Below are positions 36,811 through 45,643 of a stretch of DNA of 64,000 nucleotides, one piece after another. This DNA comes from Bacillota bacterium (lineage in GTDB: Bacteria; Bacillota; Clostridia; Peptostreptococcales; Acidaminobacteraceae), in NCBI GenBank assembly GCA_025210655.1, contig JAOARG010000062.1, forward strand, positions 62,001 through 126,000, given 5' to 3'. The number at the start of each line of letters is the position of its first letter. Positions within the stretch are counted from its first letter, which is position 1. The position numbers and the translations under genes are program-made. The notes below the pieces were generated by a model. That model worked only from the letters and a program-made list of their open reading frames with translations. It made no database searches and was not told the origin of the DNA.

Positions 36811-36993
36811 TTATGCATATATCCTCTTCTTATATTCTACTATCCTATCGATGACAAGGTCAATGGTTTCAACGACAATTACCTTTTTTCCTGTTGTAAG
36901 GGTTATGATGGTGTCAGGCGTTTCTTCCATAAACTCTATAAGGTCGCAGTTGAGGACAAATTCCTTACCATTTAGCCTACTTAACTTAATCAT
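36811..36993 (-). CDS. swrD: SwrD/FlbD family small protein
   Basis: A 60-residue FlbD-family protein (IKLSRLNGKEFVLNCDLIEFMEETPDTIITL). In B. subtilis the homologue SwrD (YlzI) raises flagellar torque for swarming, apparently through the stators. Here it lies immediately before motAB, giving direct context for that role. It follows flgE after a hairpin (37011-37032). An AAAGGGG site lies 6 nt before the ATG. Confidence 0.92.
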   Translation of the reverse strand: MIKLSRLNGKEFVLNCDLIEFMEETPDTIITLTTGKKVIVVETIDLVIDRIVEYKKRIYA

Positions 36994-37010
36994 TCTATAC
37001 CCCTTTAAAG

Positions 37011-37032
37011 CCCTGGGTCAACAGACCCAGGG
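37011..37032 (-). other. Hairpin without U-tract between flgE and swrD
   Basis: A perfect 8-bp GC-rich stem, CCCTGGGT / ACCCAGGG, with a 6-nt loop, 28 nt after the flgE stop. On the minus strand it is followed by CTTTAAAGGGG (the swrD ribosome site region), not by T residues, so it is unlikely to terminate. A 3'-end stabiliser or processing site for flgE mRNA is more likely. Confidence 0.6.
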
Positions 37033-37060
37033 AATTATTTATAAATTTTACTAATATCTA

Positions 37061-38428
37061 TTATCGCTTAAGGTTTACAAGTTCCTGAAGTATCTCATCA
37101 CTTGTTGAAATAACCTTAGAATTTGCTTGGAATCCCCTTTGAGTAGTTATCATATCAGTGAACTCCTGTGAAAGGTCAACATTTGACATTTCTAAAGCTC
37201 CAGGTGCTAAAGCTCCGAAACTTCCTGTTGCTGGAGTACCCAGTTTTGCAGTACCAGAGTTAGCAGTATCTACAAAGAAATTAGATCCTGTTTTTCTAAG
37301 ACCAGCAGGATTATCAAAATCTGCGAGTCCTAAAGTCGCTAGGGTTTCAGTAGTACCATTTGTATATTTTGCAATTACTTCACCTTTATCTGAAATAGTA
37401 AAACTTTCTATTGTTCCAGGTGATAAGCCATCATTAGGAACTCCTTTTGCATCTGATGTTTGACTAGTCTGAGATAATATTTTATTAGAATCAGCATCCG
37501 TAAATACAGCATCTCCTAATGTCAATTTAATTGGGTTAACTCCTGGATAACTTAGAGTAAAGTCACCATTTCCATCATGTGCAGTAGTGGAAGTTAACGG
37601 GTCACCAAGTCCAGTTGCGGAACCACCAGTTGTTGTAATTTCATAATCTGGAGCTGCTGGAGCTGCTGATAAATTTCGTCTTATAGAATCAAATTCACCT
37701 TTCGCATTAAATCTAATATACACTTGATCTGTTGAATTACCCGCAGACGTAGTAGGAATTAAAACATTCCCATTCTCATCTTTAATTTCTATTTCTCTAT
37801 ACATATACTGAGTTCCTTCAGTAGTTGCCGTATTGTAGGTCTTACCAATATTCACTTGTAATTTATGAACGTCACCAATACTATCATAAATATCAACACT
37901 AGTAGAATAAGATTCATCATTAGAATTAATGTTTCCTTTTATTCTAAATCCAGAAGTTGCTACTGCAGGTGCAGTCTTTGATTTGTTTATCTGAATAGGC
38001 TTCATATCCCCATCAAGAACTTTCCAACCATTTGAAGCAACAAGATTACCTTCCTTATCTACGTTGAAATTACCAGCTCTTGTATAAACTCTATTTTGTC
38101 CATTTGCATCATTTGACAATACAAAGAATCCATTTCCATCTATCATAAGGTCTGTAGGATTGTCGGTTCTTTGTGCTGATCCTTTTGTGTGAATTACATC
38201 TATTGAACCGATACTCGCTCCTAGTCCGATTTGTTGAGGGTTGGTACCACCAATACCAGCGTTTGGTGCTGATGCTCCCCTAACAGTCTGACTGAAAACT
38301 TCTGAGAAAGTTACCTTACTACCCTTAAAACCTATGGTATTTACGTTTGAAATATTATTTCCGATAACGTCCATCTTAGTCTGGTGTACCTTTAGTCCTG
38401 AAACACCAGAGTACATTGATCTCATCAT
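37061..38428 (-). CDS. flgE: Flagellar hook protein FlgE
   Basis: A 455-residue hook subunit. The N-terminal axial motif MRSMYSGVSGLKVHQTKM and the family rod motif NNISNVNTIGFK are present. The variable central domain D1/D2 (about 100-390) is rich in Gly, Thr, Asn and Ser, and the C-terminal helix carries QRGFQANSKVISTSDEIL. It is secreted by the flagellar type III route without a cleaved signal. ATG 38428 is followed by a second ATG at 38425. It is flanked on both sides by hairpins, so its mRNA may be handled separately from the rest of the operon. Confidence 0.95.
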   Translation of the reverse strand: MMRSMYSGVSGLKVHQTKMDVIGNNISNVNTIGFKGSKVTFSEVFSQTVRGASAPNAGIGGTNPQQIGLGASIGSIDVIHTKGSAQRTDNPTDLMIDGNGFFVLSNDANGQNRVYTRAGNFNVDKEGNLVASNGWKVLDGDMKPIQINKSKTAPAVATSGFRIKGNINSNDESYSTSVDIYDSIGDVHKLQVNIGKTYNTATTEGTQYMYREIEIKDENGNVLIPTTSAGNSTDQVYIRFNAKGEFDSIRRNLSAAPAAPDYEITTTGGSATGLGDPLTSTTAHDGNGDFTLSYPGVNPIKLTLGDAVFTDADSNKILSQTSQTSDAKGVPNDGLSPGTIESFTISDKGEVIAKYTNGTTETLATLGLADFDNPAGLRKTGSNFFVDTANSGTAKLGTPATGSFGALAPGALEMSNVDLSQEFTDMITTQRGFQANSKVISTSDEILQELVNLKR

Positions 38429-38476
38429 ATCTAATTTTCCTCCTTCTCACGGGTGGCCTCCGTCAAGCGGTCGGGA

Positions 38477-38500
38477 GACCTTTAGCTTCCTGAAAAGGTC
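38477..38500 (-). promoter_or_regulatory. Leader hairpin upstream of flgE exposing a GGA in its loop
   Basis: On the minus strand GACCTTT and AAAGGTC form a perfect 7-bp stem around the loop TCAGGAAGCT, 4 nt after the stop of the preceding gene. An overlapping alternative helix GGTC/GACC is possible (38468-38480 region). The flgE ribosome site AAGGAGG follows about 40 nt later. A loop-exposed GGA paired with a GGA in the ribosome site is the layout of CsrA targets; no other evidence supports CsrA here. Confidence 0.45.
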
Positions 38501-38503
38501 CAG

Positions 38504-38908
38504 CTAAATAATTACTGCCCCGTCTATGTTTGTAAATACATTTTCCTTTAGTTGATCATCACTTGCAGCTGTAATAACAGTTCTGTTATTTACATTTACT
38601 ATAAATGCCTTGTTACCCATCATTATAAGCGCTTCATTCACACCTTTTTCCTGAGCTTTATCAACAGCTGAATTGATTTTTTTAACATCTGTATCTGAAA
38701 GTTTAATATTTCTTGTCTCGAGTCTTTGAGTTGCATGCTTGGAAAATTTAAGCTCTCCACCCTTATTGATCTTATCAAGAACATCCCTGAAAGATGGGCC
38801 ATTAACATTTCCTACTGTTCTATTTGCACCTGATTTATTAATACTTCCATTATTATTTATCTTAGTTTTATTTAATACCGCTTCGTTTGATATTCTGTAA
38901 TTATTCAT
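38504..38908 (-). CDS. Flagellar operon protein of the TIGR02530 type
   Basis: A 134-residue protein encoded between flgD and flgE. The C-terminal two thirds (FSKHATQRLETRNIKLSDTD, ALIMMGNKAFIVNVNNRTVITA) match the small flagellar operon protein that commonly sits between flgD and flgE in Firmicutes and spirochaetes. The N-terminal 45 residues are Asn-rich and probably disordered. It is thought to act in hook assembly, but no mechanism is established. There is no membrane segment. Confidence 0.85.
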   Translation of the reverse strand: MNNYRISNEAVLNKTKINNNGSINKSGANRTVGNVNGPSFRDVLDKINKGGELKFSKHATQRLETRNIKLSDTDVKKINSAVDKAQEKGVNEALIMMGNKAFIVNVNNRTVITAASDDQLKENVFTNIDGAVII

Positions 38909-38919
38909 CTAATCACATC

Positions 38920-39438
38920 CTAACTTTCAGAAACTTCATTGTTTGAGCTTTCATCAGAGTCTCCATCAGAATTATCACTTTCATCTTCTGAATCTCCAGT
39001 GTCAAAGTATTCTTCCATAGCCTTGTTCAGTTTAACTAACTGATTTACTACTTCCAACTGCATTATTTCATTGTTATCAGCTTTTTCTACTAGATATTCC
39101 AGAGATTTTGCAGTTCCTTCACTTACTTCTGCCATAGATTGAATTGCTTCTAGCTGTGAAAACTGAGACATTTGAGAAATCATATCAGTATTTTCCATTG
39201 GTGATAGTGGGTCCTGATTTTGAAGCTGTGTCATCAGAATTTTCATAAAAGCATCTTGAGAGTTCATCTTATTGTCAGCAATTTTTTTGTTATTTTCAGC
39301 ATCCTTATCCAGTGCATCTAGTCTTTCTTTTGCATCATCTGTAAGATACTTGCCAAGCTTTTTCTCAGTAGTTTTTTCTGTGTTTGACGTATTATACGGA
39401 TTAGTTACCGTAGAGCTACCTACTCCTGATACTGCCAT
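38920..39438 (-). CDS. flgD: Hook cap/assembly protein FlgD
   Basis: About 172 residues; the scaffold protein that caps the growing hook. The diagnostic motif is FMKILMTQLQNQDPLSPMENTDMISQM, read here in parts near 65-90. ATG 39438 has GGAGGTG 6 nt upstream; the longer reading to 39459 overlaps fliK and lacks a ribosome site. It ends in an acidic Ser/Asp/Glu tail and lacks the large C-terminal Ig-like part of E. coli FlgD, as is common in Gram-positives. Confidence 0.95.
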   Translation of the reverse strand: MAVSGVGSSTVTNPYNTSNTEKTTEKKLGKYLTDDAKERLDALDKDAENNKKIADNKMNSQDAFMKILMTQLQNQDPLSPMENTDMISQMSQFSQLEAIQSMAEVSEGTAKSLEYLVEKADNNEIMQLEVVNQLVKLNKAMEEYFDTGDSEDESDNSDGDSDESSNNEVSES

Positions 39439-39451
39439 TTTTTCACCTCCA

Positions 39452-40825
39452 TCATGCAAGAAAGTTGAAGTTTATTTCTTCTAAGAAATCCATAATATTT
39501 CCTGTATCAACTAACTCCTCATTTTTAAATATCCTTCTTTTACTGTTGCCATTGCCTTGACTACCTCTATTATCAGAACCTTCCTTATTGATATTTACAT
39601 CAATATTGATTTCTGAATAACCTTTGTCCTTTAGGGCGTTTCTTAAATCAGCTATGTTGGATTCAATTACTTCTTTAACAACATTGTTTTCAACATTCAT
39701 TTCTGCTAATATAACTCCGTCCTTAATAGACATTTTTACTGTTAGGTTACCAAGATCTTCTGGCTTAAGCTTAATTACCATCTCATTTAGGTCATCATTG
39801 TAACTTATCATTTCTTTAGAAACATTTACCACTTGATTCATAATATTTGTGGAAATTCTCGGTGTGTTTTTAACCATTTCTTCCAGTGACAGGTTTTGAA
39901 CCTTATCTTCAACATTTTCAACACTTGTAAGATCTGTAAACTGCAGATCAGTTTTCAGGGGTTGAACTTCACTTTTACTACTTGGACTATCATTCTTAGA
40001 AAATTCTTTAGAAAGATCTTTCTCATTTTCACTTTCAGATGCTATTTTCTTGATCTGACTATTTAGGTCCTTGATTTCTTCAGTATTTTTCATACTTAAT
40101 TCTTCTGGTCTGCTATTCTGTGATATCTTAGGCCTATTAATTTTCTTAATTAGATCACTTATTTCTGAAAGTTTGTTAAGAGCGTCATCTGAATTTAAGT
40201 TTAGTCCTGATTTTTCATTGTCACTAATAAGTTCTTTAATTTGCTCAAGCAAATCACCCATTAGTTCTTTGAAGTCAGCTTTTCCTGTATCAATATTACC
40301 TGTCTCGATATTGGATTCCAATTCCCCGATAGTTTTAAGAATTTCACTTGGTATTTTGATATTAATAGTATCTACATTTCCATTGGCTTTTCCCGTATCT
40401 ACTATTTCCATTTTCAATATTTCAAGAATATCCTTTAGACCCTCGAGTATTTCAGCACCACTCATATTCTCCAAAGCTGCATTTAGTTCATCTAATGATA
40501 TTTGATCATTTGCGAACAGATAATATAGCTCTTCGAATGAATAATCCTGAATATCTAACTCACCATTTTCCAATGTTTCGATTTTTTCTTTCTTATTCAA
40601 TTTTTTACTTTCTTTTATTTCCTTTTTTTCTTTACCTTGCAGTTTCACTTCTTCCTTTGGATTTTCATCCTTTTTGGGTTCAATTTTTTCCGAAAGTGTG
40701 TCCTTAAAGGACATCTTGTCTTTATCTCCCTCGGCTTTAACAATTTTATTACTATTGTCTTTAGCTCCTAGGTTAACCGGACTAGTTTCCTTCGGAAATT
40801 GATTAATAATAAAGGGTTGAAGCAT
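39452..40825 (-). CDS. fliK: Hook-length control protein FliK
   Basis: A 457-residue secreted molecular ruler. The long N-terminal part (1-320) is Lys/Glu/Asp/Ser-rich and low-complexity. The C-terminal Flg_hook domain is recognised at about 350-430 by LKPEDLGNLTVKMSIKDGV and DLRNALKDKGYSEINIDVNI. It switches export specificity through FlhB. It lies between the MotE-like gene (10 nt gap) and flgD (13 nt gap). Confidence 0.93.
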   Translation of the reverse strand: MLQPFIINQFPKETSPVNLGAKDNSNKIVKAEGDKDKMSFKDTLSEKIEPKKDENPKEEVKLQGKEKKEIKESKKLNKKEKIETLENGELDIQDYSFEELYYLFANDQISLDELNAALENMSGAEILEGLKDILEILKMEIVDTGKANGNVDTINIKIPSEILKTIGELESNIETGNIDTGKADFKELMGDLLEQIKELISDNEKSGLNLNSDDALNKLSEISDLIKKINRPKISQNSRPEELSMKNTEEIKDLNSQIKKIASESENEKDLSKEFSKNDSPSSKSEVQPLKTDLQFTDLTSVENVEDKVQNLSLEEMVKNTPRISTNIMNQVVNVSKEMISYNDDLNEMVIKLKPEDLGNLTVKMSIKDGVILAEMNVENNVVKEVIESNIADLRNALKDKGYSEINIDVNINKEGSDNRGSQGNGNSKRRIFKNEELVDTGNIMDFLEEINFNFLA

Positions 40826-40835
40826 TATGCACCTC

Positions 40836-42074
40836 CTAGTCTATAGGAAAGGCAAGTTTTTTGGAAATATCTTTTGACAGGTTATTGTCTAAATATGACA
40901 GTATTGACGCAACTTTTTTTTCTGAGAAATTGTCAAGTAGACTTAAAGCTAAATCTTCGTCAGTAATGGTTATGAATTCTCCACTGTCAAGCCTATAAAC
41001 CTGTGGTTCGGAACTGTTTCTAATAAGTCTTCTGATGATGTCTGCTATCTTGTCATCACCCATTTTGAGATAAACTTTAGTAAGCTCATTTACATTATCG
41101 TCAAATTGACGATAAATCTTAATACTTTTTAGTATATCTGAAGTAATAAAATCATTACCTTCATTCAAAATTTCATTTTCCTTCATTTTTTCGATTAGTG
41201 AATATATAAACTGGTCATCTTGGACCTTTGATAATACTTTTCCAGCTTTTATTATACCAAGATTTTTATAAATAATCCCTAGTTCTTCTATACTATATGT
41301 GTTTGTATTTCCAATAGTTTCAACTAACTTATCTATTTTTTCTGTTTGAAGAAGTTCAGAAGCACTTTCTACATCTTTAAACTTCCTAACTCGTGAACTA
41401 GTTGTCTCTCTGATTTCAGATCTCTTTTCTTGGGGAATGTAGAAAAGCAACTTATCTTGATCATCTTGTGACAATTGTCCTATTATTTTTGAAGCCTTAT
41501 CAGTTGTCATATTAGCCAAAATATCAGCAGCCATTTTATATCCGCTAATATTATCCTCAATTATTTTTTTGATTTCTTCAACTGCACTTACAACACCTAA
41601 AGAATCCATATATGCACCTTGTTCAATTAATTCCTGATTCTTTTCTCCATCTATTTCCTCTAGGGTTGAAATAACAACATCTTTTTTAAGAGATTTCTTT
41701 CTTATCTCTTCTAAGATATCTTTTGTATTGTTAGGATCTATTCTTAGCATACTCTTTATTACACTATCATAAACAGCCCCATCCTTAGATTCTATAGCTA
41801 TTAGCTTATCAATTCCTCTGGATTTATCTATATCAAGAATATAATTTGCTATCTGCTCTATCTGCATACTTTTTTCATCTTCCGTAGGAAAACTATCAAA
41901 ATATTTTCCCACAGGACCTGGAGCTCCAGAAAGAACTTCATTAGCCTTAGCTTTGAAATCATCATTTAGTAAATAGAATCCTCCAAGTGTTAATAATGGA
42001 ACTATTACAAACACAAGTAGCAGTATAAGAACTATAATAAATGGATTTGATTTTTTTTGTTTTTCATCTGCCAT
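40836..42074 (-). CDS. MotE/YlxF-type flagellar protein with MgtE-N-like repeats, unusually long
   Basis: A 412-residue membrane-anchored protein in the YlxF position between fliJ and fliK. An N-terminal helix (PFIIVLILLLVFVIVPLLTLGGFYLL) is followed by a long helical part with several units resembling MgtE_N/FliG-type repeats. Examples are KASKIIGQLSQDDQDKLL, GKVLSKVQDDQFIYSLI, KIADIIRRLIRN and KVASILSYLDNN. YlxF/MotE proteins are usually about 170-250 residues with one such domain, so this is an extended, multi-repeat version. ATG 42074 has GGTG upstream; the reading to 42089 runs into fliJ. A role in stabilising stator or export components is inferred. Confidence 0.8.
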   Translation of the reverse strand: MADEKQKKSNPFIIVLILLLVFVIVPLLTLGGFYLLNDDFKAKANEVLSGAPGPVGKYFDSFPTEDEKSMQIEQIANYILDIDKSRGIDKLIAIESKDGAVYDSVIKSMLRIDPNNTKDILEEIRKKSLKKDVVISTLEEIDGEKNQELIEQGAYMDSLGVVSAVEEIKKIIEDNISGYKMAADILANMTTDKASKIIGQLSQDDQDKLLFYIPQEKRSEIRETTSSRVRKFKDVESASELLQTEKIDKLVETIGNTNTYSIEELGIIYKNLGIIKAGKVLSKVQDDQFIYSLIEKMKENEILNEGNDFITSDILKSIKIYRQFDDNVNELTKVYLKMGDDKIADIIRRLIRNSSEPQVYRLDSGEFITITDEDLALSLLDNFSEKKVASILSYLDNNLSKDISKKLAFPID

Positions 42075-42075
42075 A

Positions 42076-42519
42076 TTAATCACCTTCACTCTTCGAACTC
42101 ATATAAGTTACAATCTCGTCAATTTCCTTCGCTTCTTTTAATTTTTCCTCTTCCATAAAAGCTTCATGATCATTTTCTTTTATCTTTTCCATGATTTTTC
42201 TCTTTTTCATAGCCTCATGAAGTTGTCTTTTTATCAAACCTATTTCTTCTTTCTTTTTAGAAATATCTTCTTTAGCATTTATAATTTCCTTTTTTATTAC
42301 ATCTACATAGGAATTAAAATAAGCAAGATCATGTGCCGAAATCCCTTTGTTTAGGGACTCACTAAACATTATATCGAAGTCTTTTTTCTTATTCATAACT
42401 TCAGTAAGTTTGTTTTCCAATGTGTTTAGAACATTTACCGCCTTACCAAGTTCTCTTTTGACTTCTTCTTCCTTATCCATACGTAAATCTAGTATTTTCT
42501 GATACCTAAATTTGAACAA
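42076..42519 (-). CDS. fliJ: Flagellar export chaperone FliJ
   Basis: A 147-residue, almost entirely alpha-helical coiled-coil protein starting FKFRYQKILDLRMDKEEE, the typical FliJ opening. FliJ is the central stalk of the FliI ATPase ring and contacts FlhA. The start is TTG 42519. It follows fliI after 14 nt, and its stop is separated by one nucleotide from the next ATG. Confidence 0.92.
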   Translation of the reverse strand: MFKFRYQKILDLRMDKEEEVKRELGKAVNVLNTLENKLTEVMNKKKDFDIMFSESLNKGISAHDLAYFNSYVDVIKKEIINAKEDISKKKEEIGLIKRQLHEAMKKRKIMEKIKENDHEAFMEEEKLKEAKEIDEIVTYMSSKSEGD

Positions 42520-42533
42520 TTATCATCACCCAA

Positions 42534-43844
42534 TTAATTAACAATACCTTTTAGACCAACTATAGTATCCTCGTATGAAGTAAATTCCTTCACTCTTTGT
42601 TTTAAAAAATCATTTAATGTGTCTATTTTAGATATTGCATAATCTATTTTAGGATTACTCCCATTTTCATAAGCACCTATTGTAATAAGGTCTTCTGCAT
42701 CCTTATAAATTGAAAGGATTTCTCTAAATAAAATAGCACTTTCCATATGTCCATCATCAACTATTAGGGGCATAACCCTTGATACACTATTTAGAATATC
42801 AATGGCTGGGTAATGTCCCAGTGATGCTAACTTTCTACTCAAGATGATATGACCATCTAAGATACCCCTTGTAGTATCTGAAATCGGTTCATTAAAATCA
42901 TCACCATCTACTAAAACAGTATACAGTCCAGTAATTGAACCTTTGTCAGAAGTCCCGGCTCTTTCAAGAAGCTTTGGAAGCATTGCAAATACTGATGGCG
43001 TATAACCTTTAGTAACTGGTGGTTCACCGATGGCTAGACCTACTTCCCTTTGAGCCATGGAGAATCTTGTCAATGAGTCCATCATTAGTATTACATCTTT
43101 ACCTTGATCTCTAAAATACTCTGCAACAGCAGTAGCAAGTAAAGCTCCCTTAACTCTTATTAGAGCAGGCTGATCCGAGGTAGCTACTATCACAACCGAT
43201 CTTTCAAGACCTTCTTCACCTAGTTCGTTTTCTATAAACTCCCTTACCTCTCTACCCCTCTCACCAATAAGAGCAATAACATTTATATCTGCTTCAGTAT
43301 TTTTTGCAATCATTCCCATAAGTGTACTCTTTCCTACACCTGAACCCGCAAATATACCAATTCTTTGACCTTTACCACAAGTCAGAAGAGAATCTATAGC
43401 CCTAACTCCAAGGGGTAATATTTCTCTGATTTTTTTTCTTAGTAGTGGATTTGGAGGCATATTACTTACTGGATATCTTTTGTATGTAAGTGGGGTATCA
43501 TAACCATCAATAGGATTACCTAATCCGTCAAGAACCCTTCCTAGAAGGTTATCTCCTACATCCACATTCATTACTCCACCAGTTGCAAAAACCTTACTTC
43601 CTGGTCCTATCCCCTTCATATCTCCAAGAGGCATTAATAAGACTGTTGTGCCTCTAAAGCCAACAGCCTCTGCATCAATAGGGTCAGTTCCCTTCAAGGG
43701 ATAAATTTTACATATCTCCCCTACTTCAACAGCCGGTCCTTGAGATTCAATAGTAAGACCGACAATTTTGGATACCTTACCACTATATTTTATTAGATTT
43801 GATTTTTCCAAATGGTTAAAATATTTTTCGAAATTTATACCCAA
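42534..43844 (-). CDS. fliI: Flagellar export ATPase FliI
   Basis: A 436-residue hexameric ATPase related to F1-beta. Walker A is IFAGSGVGKSTLMGM (about 163-177) and Walker B VILMMDSLTRFSMAQRE; GEPPVTKGYTPSVF is the family-specific segment. The start codon is TTG 43844, right after the fliH stop. Order fliH-fliI-fliJ is conserved. Confidence 0.97.
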   Translation of the reverse strand: MGINFEKYFNHLEKSNLIKYSGKVSKIVGLTIESQGPAVEVGEICKIYPLKGTDPIDAEAVGFRGTTVLLMPLGDMKGIGPGSKVFATGGVMNVDVGDNLLGRVLDGLGNPIDGYDTPLTYKRYPVSNMPPNPLLRKKIREILPLGVRAIDSLLTCGKGQRIGIFAGSGVGKSTLMGMIAKNTEADINVIALIGERGREVREFIENELGEEGLERSVVIVATSDQPALIRVKGALLATAVAEYFRDQGKDVILMMDSLTRFSMAQREVGLAIGEPPVTKGYTPSVFAMLPKLLERAGTSDKGSITGLYTVLVDGDDFNEPISDTTRGILDGHIILSRKLASLGHYPAIDILNSVSRVMPLIVDDGHMESAILFREILSIYKDAEDLITIGAYENGSNPKIDYAISKIDTLNDFLKQRVKEFTSYEDTIVGLKGIVN

Positions 43845-43846
43845 AT

Positions 43847-44632
43847 TTAATCACTCACTTTTAATAGCTGTTCAAACATTGTTTTAACCTCTTCAAATTG
43901 ATTCCATATACTACTGTCCACACTACCTGCATCAGTATCAATTACACAAGAACCACTCTTTAAAGAATTATCCTGCTTTATCTCTATATCGTCGATGTTT
44001 TCAGCCAGAGCTAAAATTCTATCTTTAAAACTAATAGCATAACCATAGTCTTCTCCTGAAACCCTGATAGTAAGATTGTCAGTATAACTAACTTTTTCAA
44101 GTCCCTTGGAGATAAGTCCTAGGATAAACTCATGATCATCTTGTAACTTTATATCTACCATTTTTTTTATGGTTTCCATTACAAGATTGACCATTTCACC
44201 TTCAGACTCTTTATACAGTTGTTCCCTAAGTTTTTTCCATTCTTCTTTAATATTAAGGGCATCTTGGATTATTTCATCAGAAATTCTCTTTCCTTCTTCA
44301 AAGCCTTTATCAACGCCCTCGTTATATCCATCTTCTCTTGCTTTTTCAAGTATTTCCTTCGATTTATCGTATGCATCTGATACGATTTTTTCACCATCAT
44401 TCCTTGCAGTATCTATAATATCTTTAGCATCAAGATTTGCAGTATTGATGATGTCATCCCTATATCTATTTGCTTCATCAAGTCTCTCCTTACATTGTTC
44501 CTCTAGAGAAAGGAGAGGATCTTCTACAGCTTTTGAAGTTTCATCTCCTGTTTCCCCAAATAAAAATGTATTGTTCAACTTATATTTTTTCTTATTAATT
44601 TTCACCTGTGATGATCTGTAGATCTTAGACAA
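43847..44632 (-). CDS. fliH: Flagellar assembly protein FliH
   Basis: A 261-residue peripheral-stalk-like regulator of FliI. A long charged coiled coil (about 40-130) includes Gly-containing repeats (GYNEGVDKGFEEGKRI, GxxxG-type). A C-terminal domain resembling the V-ATPase E subunit follows (about 140-261). The start is TTG 44632, overlapping fliG by 8 nt; GGAGGAG lies inside the end of fliG. The assignment relies on these features and on its place between fliG and fliI. Confidence 0.92.
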   Translation of the reverse strand: MSKIYRSSQVKINKKKYKLNNTFLFGETGDETSKAVEDPLLSLEEQCKERLDEANRYRDDIINTANLDAKDIIDTARNDGEKIVSDAYDKSKEILEKAREDGYNEGVDKGFEEGKRISDEIIQDALNIKEEWKKLREQLYKESEGEMVNLVMETIKKMVDIKLQDDHEFILGLISKGLEKVSYTDNLTIRVSGEDYGYAISFKDRILALAENIDDIEIKQDNSLKSGSCVIDTDAGSVDSSIWNQFEEVKTMFEQLLKVSD

Positions 44633-45632
44633 TTATTTCATCTCCTCCACCACGGGAAATAATAATTTCACCAGCTTCTTCAAGTTTTCTGATTACATTA
44701 ACAATCTTCTGTTGTGCTTCTTCAACATCCCTAAGTCTAACAGGACCCATAAACTCCATATCTTCCCTTAACATCTCTGCCATACGCTTAGACATATTTG
44801 TAAATATAATTTCCCTAACCTCTTCAGTTGAACCTTTAAGAGCAACAGATAGGTCACTATTATCAATTTCTCTAATGAATCTCTGTATAGAAACACTGTC
44901 TAAACTGATAATATCCTCGAATACAAACATTCTCTTTCTGATTTCTTCTGCAAGATCTGCTTCTTGAATTTCCAGAGTCTCCATGATAAATTTCTCAGTA
45001 CCTCTATCAACAGAGTTAAGAATATCAACGATAGATTGAATTCCACCTGTTGAAGCATAATCCTGTGTAACCATTGAAGAAAGTTTTCTTTCAAGTACCA
45101 ATTCAACTTCTTTTATAACCTCAGGTGAAGTTCTATCCATAGTTGCAATACGCCTTGCAACATCTGCCTGTTTTTCCTGAGGCAGTGCAGAAAGAATCTG
45201 CGCCGACTGTCCAGGAGATAAGTAGGATAATATTAGGGCTAAAGTTTGAGGATGCTCATTCTGAATAAAGTTCAGAAGTTGAGAAGCGTCCGTTTTTCTA
45301 ACAAAGTCAAAAGGTCTAACCTGTAAGGAGGATGTAAGCTTATTGATAATCTCAAGAGCTTTCTGAGATCCCATAGCCTTTTCAAGTACTTCCTTAGCAT
45401 AGCCAATACCACCTTCTGAGATAAACTCTTGAGCAAGACATATTTGATAGAAATCTTCTAAAATACCATCTTTCTCTTCAGGTGTTACCTTTCTCATATT
45501 TGCAATTTCAAGTGTAAGTTCTTCTATTTCATCATCATTAAGATGTCCAAATATCTTTGCGGATTTTTCAGGTCCCAGCGCTATCAAAAGTACAGCTGCT
45601 TTTTCCTTTCCACTTAAACCTTTCTTAGCCAT
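44625..45632 (-). CDS. fliG: Flagellar motor switch protein FliG
   Basis: A 335-residue rotor protein. The N-terminal domain binds FliF, the middle contains the EHPQTLALILSYL motif (about 125-137), and the C-terminal torque helix shows alternating charges (DISVALKGSTEEVR, MSKRMAEMLREDMEFMGPVR). It interacts with MotA and FliM. It is 11 nt after fliF. Confidence 0.97.
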   Translation of the reverse strand: MAKKGLSGKEKAAVLLIALGPEKSAKIFGHLNDDEIEELTLEIANMRKVTPEEKDGILEDFYQICLAQEFISEGGIGYAKEVLEKAMGSQKALEIINKLTSSLQVRPFDFVRKTDASQLLNFIQNEHPQTLALILSYLSPGQSAQILSALPQEKQADVARRIATMDRTSPEVIKEVELVLERKLSSMVTQDYASTGGIQSIVDILNSVDRGTEKFIMETLEIQEADLAEEIRKRMFVFEDIISLDSVSIQRFIREIDNSDLSVALKGSTEEVREIIFTNMSKRMAEMLREDMEFMGPVRLRDVEEAQQKIVNVIRKLEEAGEIIISRGGGDEIIV

Positions 45633-45643
45633 TATCTACACTC

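Noticed and set aside
38429..38503. c-di-GMP (GEMM) riboswitch upstream of flgE
   Set aside because: The region is only 75 nt and lacks the conserved GEMM core sequences and helix order, so only a simple hairpin is reported.
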